DNA of 64,000 nt from Maratus speciosus (taxonomy: Eukaryota > Arthropoda > Arachnida > Araneae > Salticidae), in the NCBI GenBank assembly GCA_963932465.1, contig OZ010787.1:28772087-28836086 (forward strand). Reading direction: 5' to 3'. The first letter of the stretch is position 1, and the number at the start of each line of letters is the position of its first letter. This document shows, in pieces, positions 53,444-64,000 of the stretch. The notes beneath the pieces were generated by a model. It was given only the letters and a program-made list of their open reading frames with translations, did not search any database and was not told the DNA's origin. Made by a program: the position numbers and the translations under genes.

Positions 53444-55747
53444 TTAACCCGTTAATAGTCGCGCGTTGGTCTTTTCCCCGCCCGAATTTCGTTATCTTCC
53501 TGTAACTCATTTCCTGTTAAAGTTACGATAGCGAAATTCCGTGTAGCTGACCTTGCGTGTTCACACTCTTGTGTAGTAAAATTGCAAGTCATTCCTGCCA
53601 TTTCTTAGCATTTTATCGCATTTTTAAGTTTTAATCGGTCTAAATGACCGCGTTGCGACCACTTGTGTTAGTTGAACTTTCCCCCTCGTGCCCATACTTT
53701 CCCATTTCCGCGAAATCTGCGGGGGAAAGTTTCTTCGAAGTACGGACTGATGTCTGTTGTTATTTCGTCTTTCTTCTTTCTGCTATTTTACCCGTTCATA
53801 GAGTAATTTTTTTACTTTTAGAATGTTACTCAAAATTGTTTTATTATATTAGTTGTGAAGTCAGTTCGCACAAAAAACTGATTGATGGTCACTTACAATT
53901 TTTTTTCATTGTCAAACATTGCGGGAATTAATTCTCAAATTGATAATCGTTTAAATATGGAAAAAAAGGGAAATTCATCATAATTATTTGAAAGAAGTTG
54001 CTTTCCATTTGTTACCGGAACATATAAATGAAAAAAAAAAACAGACAATAACACAGCCAAACCATTAAAAGAGAGAGAAGAGAATTTTGTGGGAATCAGT
54101 AATAAAATTGCCGTTTCTCCAAAATCTGAAAAGTATCGTTTTTGTACAACAAAACAAACTCGAAAGATAAAACAGTTTTCTCAGAAATGTAGTATGTATA
54201 TCTGCGACGAACATACATATAATTTATTTGCACAATAATGAGAATTTTATAATGTAGGTTAGAAATTACGCAAATAAAAATCTCTTTTGGATAATTCAGT
54301 GAATATTTATACTATGATTTTAAAAAATATTTTAAGTATGTTTCTAAAATTTATCTATTTTTAAATTTTCATACTGTAAGTAAAAACACATTTTTTTTTT
54401 TTTTTTAACAATGCCGCAGAAAATGTTTTTTTTAATTATTATTATGGAAATCCAATAGAGGCTTGGGGACGGTATCTAACAAATTTAAATTTGTTGTCCT
54501 TCATCAATTGTTCAAACTATTTTTCAGAATAATGTTTTTCAGAATACGAGAGAAAATTCATTTAAATAAAATTATTGCTGCATATTTATAATTTCGGAGA
54601 AAAATTTCTTATTGTTTTTATTATTTTAATGAATGTTATTATAAAACAATAAATTATAACAATAATACCTTATTATGAAATGTACAATTGAATATTCATT
54701 TTAATTAAATAGTTGCTGTAAAATACATCCCTATTAAGATGAACCTTTCAGTGATTCTATTAATTAAAATAATTTATCCATCTTAGGATTTAAATCTACA
54801 ATTGCAAATGTATTTAAATTAAATATATAATTTCAATAACTTATTATTTACTTTATATAAGCGAAGTTCGTATCCAGAGTTTTCATTCAGAGGCGCTGCT
54901 CCCACCCTGAAATAAGTAGAAAAACTACAAATCGTGCATTTTCATTTGAAAAATGGATTTAATCATAAAATCTCGAGAGCTCCCCCCCCCTCCTCTCCCC
55001 CCTCATACACACATAGACACCCCACAAAATAAATAAATAAAACGTAGTTACAACATTTACATTTATAATTTCGAAATTAAGTAATTTTTACCTTACTCTG
55101 TATTATATATATATATATATATATATAATATGCTGATGAATTAGTGGTATTGTTTTTGATTTGCTGTTGCATGTCACAGGTGCCATTTTTATTTTCAGTT
55201 TAATTGTTCAATTTAATGTCAGTGTAATATATTGATGCTAAATTTATTAATTTTATTTTATTAAATGGATATAGAGTGCCGGAGTATTATAAAAATCTAC
55301 CTGACTCTGATTCTGTCCTTCCAAAAAAAAAAAAATAATAATAATAATAATAAAAATACCCCTATCACGAATTTAGATTCATATTCGTAAATGTTTTCCT
55401 ACTAATTATTGATTCATATTAACATCAGAAATTCAATCAAATCATTTACTATTTACTTTTAAGTATTTATGCATTACGAAGAAAGAGTTATTAAAAACAT
55501 TTATCTAGATGCCAACTGAATATATACTTAAGCGAAATAAATAATTTGCTGTATAAGGTTGTAAAATGAATAATTGCTGTAATCTTTTAAAGTTCAGTCA
55601 ATATTTTCACCCTACGTTACCCGTTTTCGATCATCTGATAACACCGGCAAGTTTCCCCTTCGTTTTCGGCCTGCTGGTAACGGCGGCAAATGGACCGAAC
55701 GCGACTACTAACGTTCTAAAAAAATGTCGCGACTACTCTCGGGTTAA
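53444..55747. mobile_element. 2.3-kb TTAA element, non-coding
   Basis: TTAACCCGTTAATAGTCGCG at 53444 and CGCGACTACTCTCGGGTTAA ending 55747: imperfect TIRs of 20 bp with TTAA at both ends. No piggyBac transposase found. The 95-codon frame 53644-53931 shows no domain. Contains C-rich (54981-55020), (AT)n (55105-55130) and (AAT)n (about 55335-55352) simple repeats. Splits the transposase relic of the 6.3-kb element. Confidence 0.7.
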
Positions 55748-55914
55748 ATGAAATTTGACTGGAAATTTACGAAATTATGGCAATTCAACAATTTTTAGAG
55801 TTGGTTTTCAAGAAAGGAGATGTCTGTTAAGGTATGTTAATAATTTTATGCACTTTTTGTTGTAGCGTTTTATATTAGCCGTTTATTGTATATTTCTCAT
55901 GTATGCTGCCCTTA

Positions 55915-56290
55915 CGAGTTTTGTACATTTTGAGTTTGCTACAGAGCGAGAACTGCTGAGTTTTGAGATTGCTACACAGCGAGAACTGCTGAATCCAGAG
56001 ATGTTTTTTCGGTTAATGAACGCGTAAGCGTTCATACACGATTACTGATTGCCGCTTTAACGAGGTTTGTACATTTTGAGATTGCTACAGAGGGAGAACT
56101 GCTGTATTTTGAGACGGCTACACACCGAGAACTGCTGAATCCAGTGATTTTTTTCCGGTTAATGAACGAGTAAGCGTTCATGCACAATTACTGATTGCCG
56201 CTTTTACGAGTTTTGTACATTTTGAGATTGCTACAGAGCGAGAACTGCTGTATTCAGTGATATATGTTATTTTTTATGAACGCGAAGCTT
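55915..56290 (+). repeat. tandem repeat, about 146-bp unit, 2.5 copies
   Basis: TTGTACATTTTGAG starts units at about 55921, 56067 and 56213. Each has one or two internal copies of GCTACA.AG.GAGAACTGCTG and a short hairpin GAACG-CGTAAGCGTTC. It lies inside the 6.3-kb transposon. Confidence 0.85.
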
Positions 56291-56774
56291 TCAAATTTCC
56301 GTAAATTATAAATGATTTGTTCAATGTTTACTCTGATATAGGCACGTACTTTAAAATATTAAATGACGCCATGATTTTTTCTGAAAATTGTTGAGAAATG
56401 AAAATTTTAATCATTAAATCGTTACTCTGATTTGAAAAGGTACTTTAAAAATTTCACATTTTTCAACAAATTATGTTTAAATCATTTGTTTTATTTTGAA
56501 TCTCATAAAAATCAGCTTTCCTGTATTTTCTAATGCGTCGTTATTTAGAAATGTTGTATTTCCCATGATTCCAGGGTGACGACGGTAAAAAAACAGTCTG
56601 GAATCATTCAAGAAAGTGGACCTGTCACGTTAGTTTTCAGGTTGCCGCATTTTAGGTTGGCGTATGTGGGGTGTTTGGAGCTTGTCAGAAAAGTCGCCAA
56701 CTGGGGTGGCTCGCCAGTTTTGGGATTCTGCCGAAAAATCAAATGTAAACTGTAAAAATAATTGATTTCGGATT

Positions 56775-57800
56775 TGGTGGAACTGTCTTTAACACAGGAT
56801 ACAATAATGGTGTTGTATGATTACTTGAGAACAAGTTTAAAAAAACCACTTTAGCGGCTTCCTAGCCCTCACTTCGCTGGACTTCCACTGACACATCTTT
56901 TCGAACACCTTGATGACAAAAGACAGGTCCTCTTTCATATTGTGGCCCCATTGGTTGTTCTCTTGTGATATGCGAATTATTACCAATTGCAAAGTTTAAG
57001 CCAATTTAATTTGATTACCTAACTGTCGGTAAAGATGATTTTTCAACTGACCAGAAGTATATGTGTTAAATATTGCAAGCTCTTCCAACACGCGTGTGTG
57101 CAATTTTCGTTTTTTGTTGAGTTCCTGGACCTATATTTCGCGCTAAGTTGATCACTACTGCTAATCGAATTTTGAGACTCAACGTTGAAACAGAGAAACC
57201 CTCTTCTTAACTTGTCATACTATTTGAGTGCATCCTAAATGTGTACTGCATCAGTTGGTTCACATTTAAAATGAATCCCTCATGTTTTTCAGAATTTGTG
57301 CACTATAGTTAGTAACTTTCGTTACTTGCCATATCATCTACGAAAGATTATAGTTCCTGTAATTTCACGAAATGACAATTTCGCAAATCATGAGAATAGC
57401 CTCATTGGAATTACAGCATATGAAGGTGGGGAAAACAGGACTCCAGCCATAAAGAAAATTGCCAAAGCACGAAGTTCTGTGAACTCGAATTGTTCCATCC
57501 GTTAGTTTACCATTGCAGACTTGAACTTTGAAGCTTAAAACTGTATGTATTTAGTTTACTGGCAAAACTGTACACTAACGGAACCACCTATTACGGTTTC
57601 TATATCAACTAACAACGCTGGTGAGTTTAGAATGTTCGATCAAAGATACCAGCTATTATAACTTTCTTTTTATTAACTTTCCTTGTCCTACTCAATCAGC
57701 AGAAATATTCATGAAATTAGTCACTGAAGTGCTGATAAAGTTTCTGGACTAGAACAGAGGGAGGACCACATCTAATCAATTTTGGCCTCTCGAGGAATAA
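56775..57800 (+). pseudogene. transposase-like relic, middle and C-terminal parts (copy 2)
   Basis: DFGFGGTVFNTGYNNGVV (about 56775) matches AIGCDGTTINTRRMNGV of copy 1. FEHLDD (about 56895) and DDFSTDQKYM (57030) follow; LRKIIVPVISRNDNFANHEN (57340) matches LKKIVNPVIQRNSY. FTIADLNFEA (57515) and TEPPIT (57580) match RQFHIPILNF. CPTQSAEIFMKLVTEVL-type sequence (57690-57740) matches AVEICVKLFTEASLA. Many stops and frameshifts; dead. Confidence 0.7.
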
Positions 57801-58472
57801 TGGTTTCATCTAAAAGTAAGTCTTATTATAAAATCCTTTTACATAAATACTTTTTCATTTTAAATTTATTTAACCCGTTTCGATTAAACATCTCTTTTTT
57901 TAATTAATAAAATTCTAAAATACTTTCTGCATTTTATATCATTTTGGGGATTTTTGATGCATGAATTGCTGTTATGAAGTAAAACATCTGTAAAGGAAGC
58001 GATCGTCAAGAAAAATTAACGATTACCTTTTTTATTTTTCAGCCTATTACAAAAGGTTATACAAATTTATAACATATTAATAGACATAAAGTAAATATAT
58101 TTCTAGACATATTATAACAATTTAGGAAAAATTAAAAATTTAAATTTTTGCGATTCTTTTTAAGATATGGTCCCTTTGCGGCAGTAAAAGATATGATTTC
58201 ATCATAATGAACATTTACCACGACATATATCATATCTTTATGCAACTATTACGTTCTATTAGAAATTGCATTGGTACGTTTGAATAGTTAAAAAAATAAT
58301 GGAAGAAAACATGTTTTTTACGATTTTTTTAAACTTTAGCTCCCTTGAGGCGGTAAAAGATATTAACCGATCGAAGGAATATTTTACGAATTTATTCTTT
58401 ATTATAAAAGGCAACTTTTACGCACTATTGCATTTAGATTATAAATATTTTGGTTTTTTTCAACCCACCCTA

Positions 58473-59797
58473 ATGCGCATTTAGGACATTATCTTTGTCG
58501 CTAACAGGCCACTGAAAAAAACAAGTTATATAAGTGTGTAGAAAACTTTAGAACTCAAATCTGAAAAATTTTCGCGTTTTTCCGAGCTAACTTTGCAATA
58601 CAAATAGAAGCGTCTTAAATTTAGACACATATGTGACCGAAAAAGAATTTTAGGCACTTAAGTGTTTTAATCTGAAAATTAAGACATTATAGATGTCTTA
58701 ATTTAAGATACATAAGTGCCTTACTATGACCATGGTGTAAACGAACTGTCTAAAATAACCGCAAACGTCTTATTTTAAGACACTTCATTGCTTTAAACGT
58801 GTCTAATTTAAGACGTTTTGATTCTTCCGACGCAATAACCACCAGGGGGCTCTCACAGTTCCGCATGCGTTTTAGATGTCTTCGTTCGAAGTTGGTATAC
58901 GTTGTAATTCAAACAAAGTTTATTTTTATGTACGCGTGTATTTTAATTCGTTTTTTGCGCAATGTGAAGTTCTGTGATTTTAATTGGTATTCACTTGGAT
59001 TATTTATTTATTGAAGACATACATCTGACGTGTGTGCTTGACATCAAATGTCTCTTAGAAGCTATCGTCGATATAAGGGCGTGATAGACACAGAACAGAA
59101 GTAGACGACGCTTGAAGATTACACCCGGAAATTCTGCAAAGCGTGTGCAATGGACTTAGTGTTAATTCGTATTAATTTATATCAATAATACTGTGTTATT
59201 CATCTTCGTCCTGTCGAAGCTGAAAAAAAAGAAACTTTTGACTGGCGGGTTATATTTTGAGGATGAAACATTTCATTCTTTAAATATGGCTAGTCGGATA
59301 TATTATGGGATTTCCGTTTAAAATGACGCGAGTCTTTCTCCCTCACTGTGGTTGTGGTAGTTTTTAAATTTCAAATGGAGGAATTTTTCTTACCTCTTGC
59401 AAACAGCGATTGAAGTAAATGTCATAATTTCTTTATAGTACTAAAATTAGTGTATTTTATGATTTTATTTATTGTACTAAACTAAATCTTGCGTGAAATT
59501 TAATTAGTTTTGTACCTCTTTGCAAAATACCACTAATTCTAGAAGTATATATTTTTAAACTAATGAAGTTGCCTTTTATTACAAATTATGTATTATTTAT
59601 TCTCATCTTTTTTCTCAAATTTAAAGTAATAACACCACTAAAAAACAGACATATTTTAAGTTCATTATCTTTTTTTTTTTTCCAATATGGCAGTTCTTAA
59701 TTTCAATGGCTAATGCTTATCTCACACTAAACGACCACAAGGGAATAGAGAAAAAAAAACTTTGAAAGATCCCCTAAAGCTTTCTTACTTCCTATCT
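58473..59797. other. AT-rich DNA with palindromic TTAAGACA motifs
   Basis: 58600-58830 has many inverted TTAAGACA / TGTCTTAA motifs (for example AATTAAGACAT..ATGTCTTAATT near 58677-58705), also found at 61640-61770. 58995-59040 carries a TTTATTTATTGA end and ACATCTGACGTGTGTGCTTG, similar to 26240-26290, perhaps retroelement 3' ends on the minus strand. No gene; the 61- and 71-codon frames have no domain. Confidence 0.5.
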
Positions 59798-59905
59798 AGG
59801 GATTACAATCCCGGATTGAGATCTCGGGATCCCGCTTTAATTTTAATCCCGGAAATCCCGGGATTATTACTGGAAAATCCCGCGATTTTCGGGATTGTCT
59901 TTTTT
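59798..59905. mobile_element. possible hAT-type element end with ATCCCG subterminal repeats
   Basis: TAGGGATTACAATCCCGG is followed by at least six more GGGAT or ATCCCG motifs, including GAAATCCCGGGATT and AAAATCCCGCGATTTT. Clustered short subterminal repeats next to a TAGGG end are typical of hAT elements. No partner end in the window, so a solo end or truncated copy. Confidence 0.5.
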
Positions 59906-60556
59906 TTCAATGGAACAATATTCAGCTGAAATTAAAAAATATATTTATAGACTTTCGCTTTTGGAAAAAAAATCAATTGATTTTATGAAATTTATATATA
60001 ATTGAAAAAGTATATATATCTCAAGTATTTCTTAGATATATTTCTAAAGCTATTAAATCTTTCAATGTGGAAATCTTTTGACTTGGAAACAGATGTAACC
60101 CAGTCAGGAAAAATGAAATCATTTGTTTATTTCGATTTCGCTGCGAGTGTAGAAAATATATTTAACTTCGAAGGTCATTTTCCAATTAGACTTTACTGAT
60201 AAGCATCCAAAGTGTATATCATAGTGATTATTATGGGCTAACTTCTTTTTTTGCGGCTTTATACTTATTTTTCTTTAAATATGTCTAATGAAAAGGGTTT
60301 AGTAGCTCATAGGAAATATAGCAATAAGCCCATGTGACAATATAATTTTTTTTTTAATCTAATTTTTAAATGATAAGGATTTTCATTTTTTTCGGTTGAG
60401 CGGGGGGGGGGGGGGGTGATTTTGTATGAAATTTTCTTAAAGCTGATATCTGAAATCTTGCGCTGATTATAATGAAAGTTCTGAACTTTTAGAGTAGGAC
60501 AAGATTAAAAACACAAAATATAATAAACAAAATACCGAAGTAATTTTTTCTCAATA
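59906..60556. other. AT-rich DNA with a G15 run
   Basis: 60402-60416 is 15 G. The 65-codon frame 60002-60199 has no domain. Confidence 0.45.
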
Positions 60557-60784
60557 TTAACCTTTTACACTCGAGGGCTCCGGAGCGGAGCCATTTAAAA
60601 TTTGTCTTCAAACTCGAGGGCTCTGCTACGGAGACAATGCGAATAATTTTGTGATACCATGTAATCTTGGCTTTTCTAGACAGGTATCACAAAAGTATTT
60701 GCATTGTCTCCGTAACGAAGCCCTCGAGTTTGAAGACAAATTTCATATGGCTACGCTCCGGAGCCCTCGAGTGCAAAGGGTTCA
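60557..60784. mobile_element. TTAA-flanked foldback with GC-rich arms
   Basis: TTAACCTTTTACACTCGAGG at the left, CCTCGAGTGCAAAGGGTTCA at the right (right TTAA decayed). GGCTCCGGAGCGGAGCC and GGCTACGCTCCGGAGCC, TGTCTTCAAACTCGAGGGCT and its complement: arms of about 100 bp in full register. ACTCGAGGGCTC occurs twice per arm. 228 bp. Confidence 0.85.
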
Positions 60785-62219
60785 AGTAGAATATTTATTT
60801 ATTTATTCATAGTTAAATAGCTGTTGTGATTATCATCTGTTATATATGTAAAATTGCCTATGTGTCAATATAAATTTTAAAAAAAATCTATTTTTAAATT
60901 ATATGAAGTAGAGTAGGACAAGATTATAAAAATTATATATATTTATCAATGTACATTAAAAGCCCTCAACAGCACTTGCCGTTGATTTGTCCGATAATCG
61001 GACATGTCTGCTTTTGTGAGATAAAAATATACAAATATGTATGCCATGCGGATTAAAAAAGTATTCGCTAAATAGATGTTTCAGCTATTCGGGAATGTCC
61101 ATTAACCTCCACAACGGATACTCCCGATTACCGGACATCTCAATTTAGATAACAATAATGCAGGGTTGCATTTTTTGCAAAAGAACTTCTTGATTAAAGA
61201 ATGGACATACTGGGCTGTGCCCCGTGCTCCTACGATTTTAGTGCCCACAAATTTGATGTGCAATATTTGCAAAGCATATATTTTAAATCTGTTTCGAAAT
61301 TGTACTGATTATAATCATTATTTTGAGCTTTTAAAGTAAAATAAGATTAAAAACAAAACAAATGAAAAAAAAAAATTAATATTTAAATAAATATTTTTTT
61401 TTAAATCTTGTTCTACTCCTGAAGTTCAAAATATTGATTATAATCAGTAAACTGTCGTAAAAGATTTAAATTATCAGCTTAATGAAAATTGCATACCAAA
61501 ATTGGGAGCATAAAAAAAAATCAGTCTGTAGGGAGGGGGGATGGAGGGGGCAAGATCCCTGCCAAATATTTTTCCAGGATTTAACGTGGTCAAACATGTC
61601 TACGTATGATGCTTACAAAAAAATTGATGCTATTAAGACGTTTGAAGTGTCGGAAATTCAGATGCAAAAAGTGTCTGAAAAAATTCAGACATTTTAAAAT
61701 ATCTGTAAATTTAACACTCCGTTTTAGACACTTAAGTGTCTGAATTTCAGACATTTTAATTTACTGTGTGCTTGTAAATGAAACACAGATTGTAGCTATT
61801 GATAGTGATTAAACAGTGGCGCAGCAGTTGGGCTATTGTCACCACTAATTTTTTATAGTATTTTTCACTTTGAACAAATCTCGCAAATTCTATCTTGAAA
61901 TGAGACGAAGAATACAATTAAAATTTAGTGGTGTCAATTGATTATCTGGTGCTATACTGTTCCATCACTGCATTGACGTCCGTAATTTTATTTGATCTTC
62001 ATAGTTAACAGAAAAAAAAACTTGAACCAATTTCGGGATTTTTTTATCGCATTTAGGAAACATTGGCGACGTCCATTGGAATTGGAATTTTTAAAACAGA
62101 AAACCTTTTAAATGTAGATAAATACTTCGTTCTTTGTTCCTGAATTTCAGATGTCTCATTATTAAGCATTTAAGTACGATTCTTGCCGTAAGATTTTAAA
62201 TACAAGTACATTGTCGCAT
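60785..62219. other. AT-rich DNA with small palindromes
   Basis: TTGTCCGATAATCGGACA near 60994-61010 and CCCGATTACCGGACATC near 61124 are related palindromic motifs. AGACACTTAAGTGTCT at about 61727-61742 is a perfect 16-bp palindrome. 61814-61968 may be a decayed MITE (CAGTGGCGCAGCAG). The 71-codon frame 61482-61697 has no domain. Confidence 0.45.
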
Positions 62220-62744
62220 TTAACCATTTAGTGCGCGGCTCTGCATATATGCAAACAACAGTGTTTTAAATTTAATAGATTTTTTTATTTGTATATACCT
62301 AATTCACACCAGAAAATTAAAATCGCAATATTTGTTATAATTAATAACATACATTCCATATTTAAATAAAGCGAAATTAGCCATTGAAACGTTCTGGTGT
62401 AAAGACAGATTCTCTGAACTACGTAATTTCTCAAACGTATTCTATCATGGGAATTAAAGGGTGGAAGTTTAAATTTTATAAAATAAACAATTATATAAAA
62501 TAAGGTATTTGGAGGCATACTCATTAAATATTTAGTAATTTGCAATATTTTAACGTAAAACAGCCACACGACAGTAGTTTTTACTTGTATTGCAGACGTG
62601 CAATAGAAGAAAAGATTGACGTATTATATGATAAAAAGTATCTCTGATTTTTTTTCATTATTTTTCCTGCGTAATATACCTTTCAGAGAATCATGTATAA
62701 TTTTTTTTCGAAACAAAATGAAAAATCGCGCATTTAAGGGCTTA
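62220..62744. mobile_element. TTAA element (GCGC-ended family)
   Basis: TTAACCATTTAGTGCGCGGC with TGCATATATGCA; right AAATCGCGCATTTAAGGGCT (TTAA decayed). 525 bp, the uninterrupted form of 33421-34219. The CAGCCACACGACAGTAG block encodes the same short peptide frame as the other two copies. Confidence 0.8.
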
Positions 62745-64000
62745 GCCCATTTAGGTACAATGACAATTAAATAAAAATAAGTGACCACAAATAAGTGATC
62801 ATAACCAATCAGTAAAAGTCATATACGTTTTTTATGTTTTCACACAGCCTGATGATTATTGCTATTTTCTGATGATTATTGCTATTTTAATGTGGATTAC
62901 ACAGTCTCGGCGAAATCTTCCATGTTGACTATGTAAGTCGATATCCCTTATTTATAAAGAAACACAACTTAAATCAACGTATAGCAATTTGAATAAGGAT
63001 AACTATTAATGTTGTCATAAAACTCTCTTGCAACCAGTAATTAAAAAATACATTAGCAATGTTAATAATATATAGTATTTAGAGCATTTTAAAGCAAGTG
63101 TTGGTTTAAGAATCAAGCCGCATTCATTTTGTTTTTTGTTTTAAAACTACTTATCTTGTAAAATAAATTAAAACTTTCTTTTTTATTTCTTCAAAAATTA
63201 TTATTTTTAATATTTTATAAATTATGATATATTCTAAGAAGAATAGTTATTTTAAAATAATTTCTAATTTGAAATCATGCCATTTACCGACAAGCAAGAT
63301 TTCCCATTGTAGTATATGTAAATAAAAATAATGAATACAGCAAGAAAGAATATTTTATTAAAATATTTAGATTTAAACTTTCGTGTTTACACTTTCTCAT
63401 TGTATATGGCAAAGAGGTAACTTAATTCCTTTTCAATAACTTTCTTTAAAATTAAATATTATTATTTCCATGTCAGATAATAAACATTTCTGTAAGTAAA
63501 AAATCAATACTTTTAGGGAAGAATCAGCCAATCTGCTTTTTAAATCAATTTAATTCATATCATAATTAAAACAATTTAAGGAAAATAAGAGAAGTGATAT
63601 TCATTTGAGTTAAGCGATAATTTTGGTAAAGATATGATGAAATTAAAGAAAGAACATTAATGAAAATTTAATTTATTTTTATTTGTTTATTAAAAGCATT
63701 TCCTATTGATTAACATTCGTTCATTCTAACATTAATTAAAGATTGATTTTAAATCCCACTGCAGGAAATCCTGCTTTTTAAACAAATTAAAATTCATCAA
63801 AACAAATGGAATCCCTTAAAAAAGTTCTTTTAAAATTTATTAATTTATTCTTTTTTAAAGAAGAATTTCTGTATGTTTAATAGTTTTAAAGCAATCATGC
63901 CATAATTTAAAGAGATGGTTCAATTGTATTTGTACAGCAACTTCAATCAAATTTAACATTAATTGCAGTACATAGGAAAGTTTTTGCACTCTAATTCCCT
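62745..64000. other. AT-rich DNA, nothing recognised
   Basis: A direct repeat CTGATGATTATTGCTATTTT at about 62848-62888. Otherwise only poly-A/T-rich sequence without repeat ends or coding signal. Confidence 0.5.

Larger units (their letters stand above)
52169..58472 (+). mobile_element. 6.3-kb transposon, uncharacterised family, copy 2, long TIRs
   Basis: Ends TAAGATGGGTCGAAAAAAAC and GTTTTTTTCAACCCACCCTA. Inverted similarity continues inward: TTGCCTTTTATAA, then GGTTAATATCTTTTACCGC, and a second CTTTTAC(C/T)GCCGCAA-GGG block, so TIRs are about 600 bp once the MITE 52258-52447 is removed. Flanks GGGAGCAT and ATGCGCAT agree at 5 of 8 (decayed). It carries relics of the same protein as the element at 10820-13432, a 2.3-kb TTAA element and a 146-bp tandem repeat. 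Confidence 0.8.

Noticed and set aside
53644..53931. 95-codon frame in a slightly GC-richer stretch, considered as a host exon
   Set aside because: Lies inside the TTAA-flanked element 53444-55747, has no domain and no flanking splice pattern I could support.

Overview
The window is AT-rich (roughly 70% A+T by eye) and eukaryotic. No host gene could be recognised: there is no long open reading frame, no convincing exon chain, no rRNA and no canonical tRNA. The content is almost entirely transposable elements (TEs): DNA transposons, their non-autonomous derivatives (MITEs and foldback elements), and a few decayed retroelement pieces. The mix (Tc1/mariner, piggyBac-type TTAA elements, hAT-type MITEs, pogo-like, a Penelope-like fragment and a Helentron-like element with a tandem core) fits an arthropod, perhaps a spider or insect. 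The sequence alone does not fix the species.

Layout. 0-9.7 kb: TTAA-flanked MITEs, a Tc1-type element with long inverted repeats nested in a larger TTAA element, a TA-flanked foldback, a piece of non-LTR reverse transcriptase, and one hAT-type MITE inserted in the end of another. 9.7-13.7 kb: a giant foldback (arms about 680 bp) split by a 2.6-kb transposon with a perfect 8-bp target duplication. 15-21 kb: a 1.1-kb TTAA element, a Penelope-like fragment, and a three-deep nest. 21-28 kb: inverted-repeat elements and old decayed repeats. 28-32 kb: MITEs and a deleted Tc1 element. 33-42 kb: TTAA elements, pieces of four different DDE transposases, and a palindrome with tRNA-like modules that was split by a deleted mariner. 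42.9-46.4 kb: a hAT MITE holding a Helentron/DINE-like element with a 3-kb array of about 150-bp repeats. 47-52 kb: more MITEs, including a TTAA element with three insertions. 52.2-58.5 kb: a 6.3-kb transposon with long terminal inverted repeats. 58.5-64 kb: small foldbacks, a hAT-type end, and featureless AT-rich DNA.

The main discovery candidate is the pair of transposons at 10820-13432 and 52169-58472. Both encode relics of the same transposase-like protein, which I recognise only as an unnamed arthropod TE family. They also share the start of their terminal inverted repeats, and one has a clean 8-bp target duplication. Second is a MITE group with consistent 6-bp target duplications (three copies). 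Third is the tRNA-headed palindrome. All alignments were done by eye; no database search was run.
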